DNA of 64,000 nucleotides from an uncultured Sphingomonadaceae bacterium (GTDB lineage: Bacteria > Pseudomonadota > Alphaproteobacteria > Sphingomonadales > Sphingomonadaceae): positions 310,001 through 374,000 of the forward strand of contig CANNCV010000002.1 of assembly GCA_947503245.1 (NCBI GenBank), read 5' to 3'. The notes below the pieces were generated by a model. That model was given only the letters and a program-made list of their open reading frames with translations, was not told where the DNA came from and did not search any database. Numbering within the stretch: position 1 is the first letter of the stretch; each line of letters opens with the position of its first letter. Both the position numbers and the translations under genes were made by a program. Positions 1 to 8,138 of the stretch are shown in pieces.

Positions 1-546
1 TTGCACGCCAATAATATTGTCACGGGCAATGGCCGCGGTCAAAGCGCCGCCATGATCCGTCACCGCGGCAACATCGCTTTTGTCGCGCGCGGCAAAATGA
101 TAGCCATGCAGAAAATAGGCTTCACCCGACACCAGCACCGGATGCTCGGCAACGGGCTGAACATCATTCCAACCCATATGCGGCACCTTAATATCGGGCG
201 ATGGCGCAATGGCACCGACCGTGCCGCCAATCCAGCCCAGCCCCTTATGCGTGCCATATTCAATGCCGGTATCGGCCAATAGCTGCATGCCAACACAAAT
301 GCCCAAAAAGGGCACGGCATCCTCGCGAACACGCTGTTCCAATGCTGCGATCATGCCGTCAATCGCGGCCAGTCCATCATAACATGCCGCAAAAGCGCCA
401 ACGCCGGGCAGCACGATACGATCTGCCGCCAGCACAGCTTTGGGATCAGCGGTCACTTCAGGGGCCGCGCCCACTGCCCGTAAGGCATTGTGGACGGAGC
501 GCAAATTGCCCGCGCCATAATCAATAAGAGCGATGCGTTCGCCCAT
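1..546 (-). CDS. hisH: Imidazole glycerol phosphate synthase subunit HisH (3' end outside window)
   Basis: This is the glutaminase subunit that feeds ammonia to HisF in histidine biosynthesis. The first 182 codons are present, and the gene runs off the left edge without a stop. The N-terminus reads MGERIALIDYGAGNLRSVHN, and the class I amidotransferase nucleophile is visible as Cys84 in LGICVGMQ. The family is about 200-210 residues, so only a short C-terminal piece with the catalytic His/Glu is missing. It lies 8 nt downstream of hisB on the same strand, so the two form a histidine operon. The identification is secure. Confidence 0.95.
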   Translation of the reverse strand, partial: MGERIALIDYGAGNLRSVHNALRAVGAAPEVTADPKAVLAADRIVLPGVGAFAACYDGLAAIDGMIAALEQRVREDAVPFLGICVGMQLLADTGIEYGTHKGLGWIGGTVGAIAPSPDIKVPHMGWNDVQPVAEHPVLVSGEAYFLHGYHFAARDKSDVAAVTDHGGALTAAIARDNIIGVQ

Positions 547-554
547 ATTCAGCC

Positions 555-1142
555 CTACAGCACGCCTTTGGTGCTGGGTATGGCATTGCCTTTGCGCGGG
601 TCGATATCGACTGCCTGACGCATTGCGCGGGCAAAACCCTTATAAATACTCTCAGCAATATGGTGGTTATTCTGCCCATATAGCAATTCGATATGCAGCG
701 TCAGACCCGCCGTTTGCGCAACCGAGTGGAACCAATGTTCAATCAGCTCGGTATCCATTTCCCCAAGGCGTGGCTGGCTGAACGCGGCTTTCCACACCAG
801 ATAAGGACGCCCGGAAATATCAACGGCAACGCGGCTTAATGTCTCATCCATTGGTGAATAAGCGCTGCCATAGCGCACGATGCCCGCTTTATCGCCCAAT
901 GCCTCCGCTATAGCCTGACCGATAGCCAGCGCGCTGTCTTCCGTGGTGTGATGCTGGTCAACATGCAAATCGCCTTTGATCTTACATGTCAGATCAATCA
1001 GCGAATGGCGCGAAAACTGCTCCACCATATGGTCCAGAAAGCCGATGCCAGTGCTGACATCATATTGTCCTGTCCCATCCAGATTGACGGCAATCTGAAT
1101 ATCGGTTTCCTTGGTGGTGCGGCTGATAGTGGCTGTTCTCAT
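555..1142 (-). CDS. hisB: Imidazoleglycerol-phosphate dehydratase HisB
   Basis: This enzyme dehydrates imidazole glycerol phosphate to imidazole acetol phosphate in histidine synthesis. The 195-residue length is normal for a monofunctional HisB. The paired metal-binding motifs are present: [11 protein letters not shown] and [14 protein letters not shown] near the N-terminus, and [16 protein letters not shown] with FKG-like GFARAMR near the C-terminus. A consensus Shine-Dalgarno, AGGAGG, sits 6 nt before the ATG. It is the first gene of the minus-strand his operon and is divergent from sspB. Confidence 0.97.
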   Translation of the reverse strand: MRTATISRTTKETDIQIAVNLDGTGQYDVSTGIGFLDHMVEQFSRHSLIDLTCKIKGDLHVDQHHTTEDSALAIGQAIAEALGDKAGIVRYGSAYSPMDETLSRVAVDISGRPYLVWKAAFSQPRLGEMDTELIEHWFHSVAQTAGLTLHIELLYGQNNHHIAESIYKGFARAMRQAVDIDPRKGNAIPSTKGVL

Positions 1143-1251
1143 AAATGCCTCCTATAATTGCGGAGCATTAAGACGCAAGCCCGTAGAGAGATTATCGGCA
1201 ATTGACTGCAATCTTCTTGACCCAGCCGCAACTAGAGTTCATTTTTACATT

Positions 1252-1743
1252 ATGAGCGATGATACACCCGATAGCCTGATTCCTTATGACGAAATCGTCC
1301 AGAACGCTTTACGCGCGGTTATTGGCCGGGTGCTGCGCACTATTGGCCAGGAAGGCCTGCCTGGTGAGCATCATTTTTATATCACCTTCAAAACCCATGC
1401 ACCCGGTGTTTCGATACCCAAGCATTTGATGGAGCGTTTTCCCGATGAAATGACCATCGTCCTGCAAAACAAATATTGGGACCTTAAAGTCGAGGAAGAG
1501 CATTTTTCTGTCGGGCTAAGCTTTAACCAGATTCCGGCTGATCTGTTCATTCCTTATGCGGCAGTTACGGCATTTGTTGACCCTGCGGTGGATTTCGGCC
1601 TGCAATTTCAGGCCACAGAGGCAGAGAGCGAACCGGAACCTCATGAAGAGGCCGAAAACGACCATCCTGCACAAAGCAGTGATGATGGCGAGAACGGCGA
1701 CGATTCCAACGTGGTAACGGTGGATTTCGGTCGCAAAAAGTAA
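1252..1743 (+). CDS. sspB: SspB-alpha adaptor protein for ClpXP
   Basis: This is the alphaproteobacterial version of SspB, which delivers ssrA-tagged and other substrates to the ClpXP protease. The folded domain covers about residues 1-120 (PYDEIVQNALRAVIGRVL, GEHHFYITFKTHAPGVSIP, MTIVLQNKYWDL). An acidic linker rich in E/D/S follows. The protein ends in VVTVDFGRKK, which matches the ClpX-docking tail of this family. The open frame extends upstream to 1111, but that part overlaps the divergent hisB promoter. The ATG at 1252 (MSDDTPDSLIPYDE) gives the family-typical 163 residues. Confidence 0.92.
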   Translation: MSDDTPDSLIPYDEIVQNALRAVIGRVLRTIGQEGLPGEHHFYITFKTHAPGVSIPKHLMERFPDEMTIVLQNKYWDLKVEEEHFSVGLSFNQIPADLFIPYAAVTAFVDPAVDFGLQFQATEAESEPEPHEEAENDHPAQSSDDGENGDDSNVVTVDFGRKK

Positions 1744-1758
1744 CGGCTGACACTGCCA

Positions 1759-2217
1759 TTGGCACGCAAACCAACATCTTCCAGCCCCAAATCGGCACCG
1801 CCTGAGAAAAAGTCTCGGCCGCAATCTCGCGTAAATGCTGGCAATAAGGCCGAAGTGAGTGATGCCCCTAGCAAGGACAAACCCTTATTATCTGCGGCTA
1901 AGGCTGCTCTTAATGATCCATTGCTGCACAGCCTGGTTTCTGGACTGGTGATTTCTGCCGCTCAAAAACAGGGTGCCAAAAATGGCTTGAGCAACACCGT
2001 CATTGCCTTTGCCTCGACACAGCTAGCGCGCAAATCCATGCCGGGCGCTCTTTTGCTTGGCGCGGGGTTTCTGGCAAAAAACTGGTATGACAGCCGTAAG
2101 GAAAAATTGGCACAGGCTAATGGCGCTGAGACAGATGCGCCTGATACACAGATAGCGGATAACAGCAATGCCGCCCCCGATGCGAAATCTTTAGCAAAGG
2201 GTCAGGGCAAGGCTTGA
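1759..2217 (+). CDS. Conserved hypothetical protein between sspB and gmk
   Basis: I do not recognise a family. The frame opens with TTG (MARKPTSSSPKSAPP) 15 nt after the sspB stop and encodes 152 residues. The first 40 residues are rich in Ser, Pro, Lys and Ala and look disordered. The middle, about residues 45-110, has amphipathic to hydrophobic helices (LLHSLVSGLVISAAQKQG, PGALLLGAGFLAKNWYDSRK). The tail is polar and acidic. It may be membrane-associated, but there is no clear transmembrane helix or signal peptide. Tight spacing suggests co-transcription with sspB and gmk. The non-ATG start is the least certain part. Confidence 0.65.
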   Translation: MARKPTSSSPKSAPPEKKSRPQSRVNAGNKAEVSDAPSKDKPLLSAAKAALNDPLLHSLVSGLVISAAQKQGAKNGLSNTVIAFASTQLARKSMPGALLLGAGFLAKNWYDSRKEKLAQANGAETDAPDTQIADNSNAAPDAKSLAKGQGKA

Positions 2218-2247
2218 CCTCACCATATGGTTGCGGCCAATAGGCTT

Positions 2248-2913
2248 ATGACCAGTAATCCATCACTTAGCGCCATCAATCAGGACGAGCTGCATCGCCG
2301 CGGTTTGCTCTTCATTCTTTCGTCACCATCGGGCGCAGGCAAATCAACCATTGCCCGCATGATATTGGAAAGTGACGAAGATATAAGCCTGTCTGTTTCC
2401 GTAACAACCCGCCCCCCGCGTGAGGGAGAGGTTGATGGCGTAGACTATCATTTTATAGATGATGCCGAGTTTCAGGCACTTGTTGATGACAATGCCTTAT
2501 TGGAATGGGCCCATGTGTTTGACCATAAATATGGCACACCAAAATCTGCGATTAAACAGGGCCTGAAAGACGGTAAGGACTTTTTGTTTGATATTGATTG
2601 GCAAGGCACTCAGCAACTTTACCAGCGCGCAGAAGGCGATGTTGTCAGGGTCTTTATCTTGCCCCCGTCCATAGAACAGCTAAATGAACGTCTGCGCAAA
2701 CGCGGAACCGATAGCGAAGAGGTTATCAACCGGCGCATGGCAAAAGCAAAAAGCGAAATCAGCCATTGGGATGGCTATGATTTTGTCGTCATCAATGATG
2801 ATGTGCATGCATGTTTTGATAAGGTCTGCGAGATTCTGCACGCAGAGAGAATGCGCCGTGCCCGTCAGACAGGGCTGATTGATTTCGTGCGGGATTTAAC
2901 TCCGCCAGATTAA
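2248..2913 (+). CDS. gmk: Guanylate kinase
   Basis: It phosphorylates GMP to GDP with ATP in purine nucleotide metabolism. The P-loop reads SSPSGAGKSTIARM, followed by the GMP-binding segment VTTRPPREGEVDGVDYHFI and the lid segment RLRKRGTDSEEVINRRM. I chose the ATG at 2248 (MTSNPSLSAINQDELHRRG), giving 221 residues. An in-frame ATG at 2227 would add seven residues; neither has a strong ribosome-binding site. The gene follows the unknown protein closely on the same strand and converges on a DUF4197 gene. Confidence 0.95.
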   Translation: MTSNPSLSAINQDELHRRGLLFILSSPSGAGKSTIARMILESDEDISLSVSVTTRPPREGEVDGVDYHFIDDAEFQALVDDNALLEWAHVFDHKYGTPKSAIKQGLKDGKDFLFDIDWQGTQQLYQRAEGDVVRVFILPPSIEQLNERLRKRGTDSEEVINRRMAKAKSEISHWDGYDFVVINDDVHACFDKVCEILHAERMRRARQTGLIDFVRDLTPPD

Positions 2914-2937
2914 AACATTTTGTTAAAAACGCATAAT

Positions 2938-2963
2938 GGCGGAGCGACCAAAGACCGCTCTGC
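2938..2963. terminator. Imperfect hairpin between convergent genes
   Basis: An inverted repeat with arms GGCGGAGCGA and CCGCTCTGCC pairs at about eight of ten positions across a short A-rich loop. It lies between the 3' ends of gmk and the DUF4197 gene. No T-tract follows on either strand, so intrinsic termination is only a possibility. Confidence 0.3.
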
Positions 2964-2978
2964 CACATATGCTTCCCA

Positions 2979-3671
2979 TTAACCGCCGAAGATTTTGCCC
3001 AAAGCGTCTTTGCCTTTGTCGAGCGGGTTTTTGCGGAAATTGGCTTCTTCGCGGCCGATATAATTAAATATGCCGTCCATTGCCTGATCGGTCACACTAT
3101 CGGTTATACCATCTGCACTAATATCGCCACCAGCAAGCGATGCCACAGGGCCCAATGACTGCAATTTCGACATTTGGTCATAGACGCCCACTTCGGTCAG
3201 CGCTGCCGTGATAAGCGGGCGCATCTTGGTGCGCAATTCTGTGCCCGATGTCGAACGCAGATAATCTGTCGCAGCGGTCTTACCGCCTGTCGCAATGCCA
3301 ACACCGCTCTGCAATGTCAGCCCATCAATGGCCGAGCGGAATATCGGTTTTGCCTCTTGGGCGGCCAGTCCGGCTGCCTTATTGATATTTTTGGTAATAT
3401 CTTTGGTCAGTCCTGCATTGCTGGTGAAGCGCAGGATTTTGCTCGCTTTTCTGAGCGGTCCGGGAAGCAATACACGCACTGCTTTATCATCGTAAAAAGC
3501 GCCAGGTGCTGACAATTTGTCCAATGCGGAATCAGACGCGCCTGCAAGCGCACCCTTTACCGAAAACCCTTGCACAAGCGGGGCAGTCGCAGCGATCGCA
3601 ACAGGTTGCAAAGCCAAGCCAGATAGCGCCGTAGCGGTCAAAGAAGCGGTAATCAGGGTGCGTATAATCAT
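2979..3671 (-). CDS. DUF4197 domain-containing secreted protein
   Basis: The 230-residue protein begins with a Sec signal peptide (MIIRTLITASLTATALSGLA, cleavage near AIAA). The family hallmarks follow: LAGASDSALDKLSAPGAF and VRVLLPGPLRKASKIL, then a long helical domain ending in GREEANFRKNP. DUF4197 proteins are widespread in proteobacteria and have no established function; they are predicted to be periplasmic. The ATG at 3671 is chosen because GAGAGGA lies about 6 nt before it; a start at 3686 would lie upstream of that site. Confidence 0.85.
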   Translation of the reverse strand: MIIRTLITASLTATALSGLALQPVAIAATAPLVQGFSVKGALAGASDSALDKLSAPGAFYDDKAVRVLLPGPLRKASKILRFTSNAGLTKDITKNINKAAGLAAQEAKPIFRSAIDGLTLQSGVGIATGGKTAATDYLRSTSGTELRTKMRPLITAALTEVGVYDQMSKLQSLGPVASLAGGDISADGITDSVTDQAMDGIFNYIGREEANFRKNPLDKGKDALGKIFGG

Positions 3672-3749
3672 AATAGATCCTCTCATTTCTTGACCTATTA
3701 TGCACGATTTTCACGAGATTTGCGACCTTTTAGGCGTAAAATCTCTTTC

Positions 3750-3771
3750 AAAGCGCCAAAAACAGCGCTTT
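3750..3771. terminator. Small hairpin downstream of a secreted-protein gene
   Basis: The perfect inverted repeat AAAGCGC / GCGCTTT has an 8-nt loop (CAAAAACA). It lies 13 nt downstream of the stop of the minus-strand gene at 3784-4497, a position fitting a terminator. On that strand the stem is followed by GAAAGAG rather than a U-run, so the call is weak. Confidence 0.4.
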
Positions 3772-3783
3772 TATAGCCTCTAA

Positions 3784-4497
3784 TCAGATTGCATTTTCCT
3801 TCTCAAGCTCTTTCAAAAGCTCTTCAAGCTGATCACTGATAATGGCGTTGCTATCACCGCCACCAAAAGTGATGGCGCCGCTGGAGAAGGTGGTGCCAAA
3901 TGTGTCGGCAACGGTTTTTGTCTGTAACAGACCAGATGCAAAATCACGCTCCGTTAATGACGGTAAAGGGTGAATGAATGTGCCCCAGACCAAGTCTTGC
4001 GCAACGGCGTAACGTGCATCAAGGGCGCTATCAAAATTGGCCTGCAATAACCGTAGCATAGCACCTTCGGGCAAGTCCTCAACGGTCGAAATAGGGGTCA
4101 TAATCCGCATACGGCCAGCATTAACGTCCGTGATGACCAAAATCTGTGTATCGTCGATACTCAATTGCCAATTATTGCCATCCCGTGTGGCGTCTTCATC
4201 TACCCGTTCAATAACCTTGGCTATACGTGCCAGACCCTGCTCTGAACGCGCGACAATAGAATCCGCATCAGCATCAGGCTCTGCTTCGCTTTCCTGTTCG
4301 GCAGGCGCTTCATTCACGGCTTCGTCATCATCAGACGCGTTGGCTTGACCTTCCAGTTCGCGCTGGACATCAGAAAAGTCATCAAGCGGTGGCTGTTCAT
4401 CATTCTGCTCTTGCATGGCAAATGCACCGCCACTCAACGGCAACGCCAGGCATGATGAAAGAAGTGCAACAGCAATGAGAGAACGGGTTTTGGTCAT
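3784..4497 (-). CDS. Secreted protein with acidic linker, possibly YbjN/CesT-like fold
   Basis: The 237-residue protein has a Sec signal peptide (residues 1-28, cleavage near GGAFA). A low-complexity acidic stretch of D/E/A runs to about residue 85. A globular domain follows with WQLSIDDTQILVITDVNAG, EGAMLRLLQANFDSALDARY and GTFIHPLPSLTERDFASGL. The pattern of a beta-sheet then 'LLQAN..' helices and 'HPL..L' resembles the YbjN / type III chaperone-like fold, but this is inference from memory of the family. The C-terminus is a charged helix (DQLEELLKELEKENAI). AAGGAA precedes the ATG. I cannot assign a function. Confidence 0.75.
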   Translation of the reverse strand: MTKTRSLIAVALLSSCLALPLSGGAFAMQEQNDEQPPLDDFSDVQRELEGQANASDDDEAVNEAPAEQESEAEPDADADSIVARSEQGLARIAKVIERVDEDATRDGNNWQLSIDDTQILVITDVNAGRMRIMTPISTVEDLPEGAMLRLLQANFDSALDARYAVAQDLVWGTFIHPLPSLTERDFASGLLQTKTVADTFGTTFSSGAITFGGGDSNAIISDQLEELLKELEKENAI

Positions 4498-4597
4498 GTT
4501 GGATTCCTTTTGCGAAGAGGAACAGAAAGTTCCTCTGAATTATTCGCAAGAGCAAGCCATTTTGTTACCAAAAGTGAACGATTTTTAGGCCGCGCGC

Positions 4598-5395
4598 TTA
4601 ATTCCCTTCAGGATCAAGCCCCATTGGCGCAAAAGCGTTCACTATGCCGCCATCGACGGGAATGGTGGTGCCCACCACATAATCGCCTGCACGGCTGGCC
4701 AAATAGATTGCCGCAGCGGCCATATCTTCGCTTTTACCAACACGTTTGGACGGAATACTGCGCGCCACCAACTCCCCTGCATCACGGGCCGCTTTGTTCA
4801 TTTCTGATGGGAAAGCGCCCGGGGCTATGCCGGTTACAATCACATTATCGTTCAACAACCGCACCGCCATACGCTTGGTCAGCTGGATCAATGCCGCCTT
4901 GGATGCCTGATAGCTATAGGTTTCCCATGGGTTTACCCGCATACCATCAATAGACGAGATATTGATAACCTTGGCTGGCTCAGCCTTGGTAGCCGCAGCC
5001 TTCAAAGATTTATGCAATGCCTGTGTCAGAAAGAAAGGTGATTTCACATTCAGGTCCATGACCTTGTCCCAACCAACTTCTGGGAAATCATGAAATTCTG
5101 CGCCCCAGGCAGCACCCGCATTATTGACCAGAATGTCCAATCGATCTTCATGCTCTGCAAAGCGTTCAGCAAAAGCGCGCGCACCTTCGATGCTGGACAA
5201 ATCACCTGGCAGGGAAATGCAATTATCACCCAATTCAGCCGCTGTTGCGTCGCATACTTCGGCTTTACGCGCGGTGATATATACCTTCGCACCAGCGGCA
5301 ATATAGCCTTGTGCAATCATCTTACCAATGCCGCGCGAACCGCCGGTAACAATCGCTATACGGCCTTCAAGCGAGAAAAGTTTTTGTACGTCCAT
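4598..5395 (-). CDS. SDR-family NAD(P)-dependent oxidoreductase (RhlG-like)
   Basis: This is a classical short-chain dehydrogenase of 265 residues. The cofactor motif TGGSRGIG lies near residue 18, NNAG near residue 90, the catalytic Ser in NISSIDG and Tyr/Lys in YSYQASK, and the C-terminal substrate loop has GIAPGAFPSEM. It probably interconverts a hydroxy- and oxo-acyl substrate. It lies downstream of two acyl-CoA dehydrogenases on the same strand, about 110 nt away, so a role in the same catabolic pathway is plausible. The ATG at 5395 is preferred because GGAG sits 8 nt upstream; the ATG at 5401 would sit only 2 nt from it. Confidence 0.88.
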   Translation of the reverse strand: MDVQKLFSLEGRIAIVTGGSRGIGKMIAQGYIAAGAKVYITARKAEVCDATAAELGDNCISLPGDLSSIEGARAFAERFAEHEDRLDILVNNAGAAWGAEFHDFPEVGWDKVMDLNVKSPFFLTQALHKSLKAAATKAEPAKVINISSIDGMRVNPWETYSYQASKAALIQLTKRMAVRLLNDNVIVTGIAPGAFPSEMNKAARDAGELVARSIPSKRVGKSEDMAAAAIYLASRAGDYVVGTTIPVDGGIVNAFAPMGLDPEGN

Positions 5396-5508
5396 GCTCA
5401 TATCTCCAGTAAAACCGCTATGTCGCGATATATCTCGCTCTTAATTTGGGCGCGGTAGATCAGGTCTTGGCTGGCCCCTCATCCAATAGGGCAAAGGGCC
5501 ATAGCCGT

Positions 5509-6645
5509 TTAATAACCGTTCAGTTCGGCAACGCGATTGGCGTGGTAATTGGCATCACCCATAAATTCGCTCAATGCGCGGTCACGCTTCATATAAAAGC
5601 CGATATCATATTCATCGGTCATGCCGATGCCGCCATGCATCTGCACGCCTTCACGCACGGCCAAATTGGCTGTGCGGCCTGCTTTGGCTTTGGCGACAGA
5701 TACCATGACATCTGCACCCGCATTGCCTTCATCCAGCAATTGCTGCGCCTTCATAACGGCAGCGCGCGCAATCTCCATTTCAGAATAAAGATGCGATGCG
5801 CGGTGTTGCAGCGCCTGAAATTCGCCAATCATCTGGCCAAATTGTTTACGCTGTTTCAGATAATCAACAGTCATATCCATAGCGCCAGCGCCAACGCCCA
5901 CCATTTCAGCAGCAGCGCCCGTGCGCCCGGCTTGCAGCAACGCAGTCAGCACAGCCTGTCCTTGGTCAACTTCACCAATGACTGCATCGGCATCAACCTC
6001 GACACCGTTAAAAGTCACAGCAGCGGCCTGCCCATTATCGACAAGACGCGCAGATTCAGCGGAAAGACCAGCCGCATCACGGTCCACCATGAACAGAGTC
6101 ACGCCCTCTTCATCACCAGCACTGCCCGCAGTGCGCGCAGCAACGATAAGGGCATCGGCAGATGCGCCATGAATAACAAAGGATTTGCGGCCATTAAGTT
6201 TAAAGCCATTGCCCGAACGCGATGCTTCCATCGCGATTTTGTCAGGGCGGTGCTTAGGGCCTTCTTCAATGGCCAGACCCAATATCGTCTCACCAGCCAA
6301 AATGCCCGGAATATATTTGTCGCGCAAATGCTTGCCGCCGGCATTCAGGGCCGCAACACCAGCAACCGATGTTGTTAAAAAAGGTGATGGCGTCAGGTTG
6401 CGGCCAATTTCTTCAAGCACAATACCTGCTTCAAGATGCCCCATGCCCAGACCATCCTCATCTTCGCTCACCAAAATGCCGTTAAAGCCCATTTCGGCAA
6501 ATTGCTGCCATAGCTTGCGGCTAAACCCGTCCTCATCCTTGGCATCACGCAATCCGCGCAGATGGGACACAGGGGCTTCGGTTGACACAAAATCACGCAC
6601 GCTATCTTGCAATGCTGATTGGTCATCATTCAAATACATAGCCAT
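5509..6645 (-). CDS. Acyl-CoA dehydrogenase, probable non-catalytic partner subunit
   Basis: The 378-residue protein has the ACAD architecture: an N-terminal helical domain (LNDDQSALQDSVRDF), a central beta domain and a C-terminal helical bundle (QRKQFGQMIGEFQALQHR, VQMHGGIGMTDEYDIG). Where most ACADs have the catalytic 'YEGT' motif, this one reads ALSEFMGDANYHANRVAEL, so the usual catalytic Glu is not evident. The adjacent upstream ACAD has it. Such adjacent pairs are known to form heterotetramers in steroid side-chain degradation; that comparison is inference. GGAGAGA lies 5 nt before the ATG at 6645; an upstream in-frame ATG at 6693 lacks this. Confidence 0.9.
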   Translation of the reverse strand: MAMYLNDDQSALQDSVRDFVSTEAPVSHLRGLRDAKDEDGFSRKLWQQFAEMGFNGILVSEDEDGLGMGHLEAGIVLEEIGRNLTPSPFLTTSVAGVAALNAGGKHLRDKYIPGILAGETILGLAIEEGPKHRPDKIAMEASRSGNGFKLNGRKSFVIHGASADALIVAARTAGSAGDEEGVTLFMVDRDAAGLSAESARLVDNGQAAAVTFNGVEVDADAVIGEVDQGQAVLTALLQAGRTGAAAEMVGVGAGAMDMTVDYLKQRKQFGQMIGEFQALQHRASHLYSEMEIARAAVMKAQQLLDEGNAGADVMVSVAKAKAGRTANLAVREGVQMHGGIGMTDEYDIGFYMKRDRALSEFMGDANYHANRVAELNGY

Positions 6646-6727
6646 AATATCTCTCCGATATGCTGGAAGAGACGGACCGCCCTGCAATGGCATGGGCGTC
6701 CGTCGTCATTATTATTGTCGTATCGGC

Positions 6728-7909
6728 TTATGCGCCGGGAAGTTCGAGAATACGTTTGGAAATGACGTTCAGCATCACTTCACTGGTGCCGCCTTCAATG
6801 CTGTTCGCCTTGGTGCGCAGCCATGTGCGCGGCTTGGCACCGTGATGCGATCCTTCGCTTTCCCATTCCAGCGCGTCCGAACCGCCAGATGCCATAACCA
6901 GCTCATGCCGCCGCTTGTTCAGCTCGGTGCCTGCATATTTCATCATATTTGGCTGTGCAGGGTGGCTTTTCTTCGCCTTCATTTCATCTACAAACTTCTC
7001 CGCCATCGCTTTGAATGCCAGCACATCGACATCAAAATGCGCCAGATCAGCACGCAGCATCGGGTCGTCCAGCTGGCCGAGTGCATTGCTGCCAATTTCA
7101 GGCTTCACCTTGCCGCCCAGTGATGCAGAACCATCGCCCAAGCCGCCGCCAGAGATCATTTCACGTTCATGCCCCAGCAGATATTTTGCAACATCCCAGC
7201 CGCGGTTCAATTCGCCCACAATCTGGTCTTTAGGCACGGTGACATTATCAAAAAATGTCTCACAAAATGGTGAGTTGCCAGAAATCAGTTTGATCGGCTT
7301 GGTGGTAACGCCCGGTGTTTCCATATCAAACAGCAAGAAAGAAATACCGCGATATTTGTCTTCCTTGTTGGTGCGCACCAGACAGAAAATCCAGTCGCAT
7401 TTATCGGCATAGCTGGTCCAGATTTTCTGGCCATTCACAACCCAATGGTCGCCCTTATCTTCACCAAATGTTTGCAGGCTGACTAGATCGGAACCAGAGC
7501 CAGGCTCTGAATAGCCTTGGCACCAACGAATTTCACCGCGTGCAATTTGCCCCAGATAATGCACCTTTTGCTCTTCAGTACCAAAGTGCAGCAATGCGGG
7601 GCCAAGCATCCAGATGCCAAAGCTCTGCAATGGTGAACGGGCTTTGATACGGCCCATTTCCTGACGCAATATTTTGCCCTCTGCCGGGGATAGACCCGCG
7701 CCGCCATATTCTTTTGGCCATTCTGGCACGGTATAGCCTTTGGCCAGACAGGCCTCAAACCATGATTTCTGTGCGTCACTTTTGAAGGTTGCGTTGCGGC
7801 CACCCCAATAGACGTCGTCTTCGCCCTTTATCGGTTGGCGCATTTCTTCAGGGCAATTTGCCTCAAGCCATGCGCGGGTCTCACTGCGAAAACTATCCAG
7901 ATCTGTCAT
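6728..7909 (-). CDS. Acyl-CoA dehydrogenase, catalytic-type subunit
   Basis: This 393-residue flavoprotein oxidises an acyl-CoA to the enoyl-CoA. The start MTDLDSFRSETRAWLEANCP has a good site (AAGGATC) and matches a common actinobacterial/sphingomonad ACAD group. Visible motifs are GYSEPGSGSDLVSLQT and NGQKIWTSYADKCDW (FAD/substrate domain), and the C-terminal NSIEGGTSEVMLNVI, whose Glu fits the catalytic base. The frame extends upstream to 8074, but that stretch crosses a palindromic promoter region and is not family-like. It is the first gene of the minus arm of the catabolic cluster, 82 nt before the partner ACAD. Confidence 0.93.
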   Translation of the reverse strand: MTDLDSFRSETRAWLEANCPEEMRQPIKGEDDVYWGGRNATFKSDAQKSWFEACLAKGYTVPEWPKEYGGAGLSPAEGKILRQEMGRIKARSPLQSFGIWMLGPALLHFGTEEQKVHYLGQIARGEIRWCQGYSEPGSGSDLVSLQTFGEDKGDHWVVNGQKIWTSYADKCDWIFCLVRTNKEDKYRGISFLLFDMETPGVTTKPIKLISGNSPFCETFFDNVTVPKDQIVGELNRGWDVAKYLLGHEREMISGGGLGDGSASLGGKVKPEIGSNALGQLDDPMLRADLAHFDVDVLAFKAMAEKFVDEMKAKKSHPAQPNMMKYAGTELNKRRHELVMASGGSDALEWESEGSHHGAKPRTWLRTKANSIEGGTSEVMLNVISKRILELPGA

Positions 7910-7943
7910 GATCCTTATCCTCTCAATAACGGGTTGCGTCTTT

Positions 7944-7967
7944 AATTGCGTAATTAAATACGCAATT
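7944..7967. promoter_or_regulatory. Perfect 9-bp inverted repeat, candidate operator
   Basis: Arms AATTGCGTA (7944-7952) and TACGCAATT (7959-7967) are exactly complementary around the 6-nt spacer ATTAAA. The centre lies about 45 nt upstream of the ACAD start at 7909, in the divergent region shared with the transporter gene at 8139. Length and symmetry fit a TetR/FadR-size dimeric repressor site. No regulator is encoded in the cluster itself. Confidence 0.6.
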
Positions 7968-8138
7968 GACCAGCCTATCGCAAGCCCACAAATGCAAGGA
8001 AATAGGGGCGATGCCATTTCAGCCAGCGTGCCGTAGCGGCAAGTGAACAGCGCTTGACCTAAACCGCGCATCACATATGGTGACGCTCATAAGAATCGAA
8101 CAAAAACCGGCGGAACAAGCCGGATTTGGAGAGCAGCA

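Noticed and set aside
5446-7123. Long plus-strand open frames (310 and 312 codons)
   Set aside because: They lie opposite the two acyl-CoA dehydrogenases, have no family-like content, and reflect the codon bias of the real genes.
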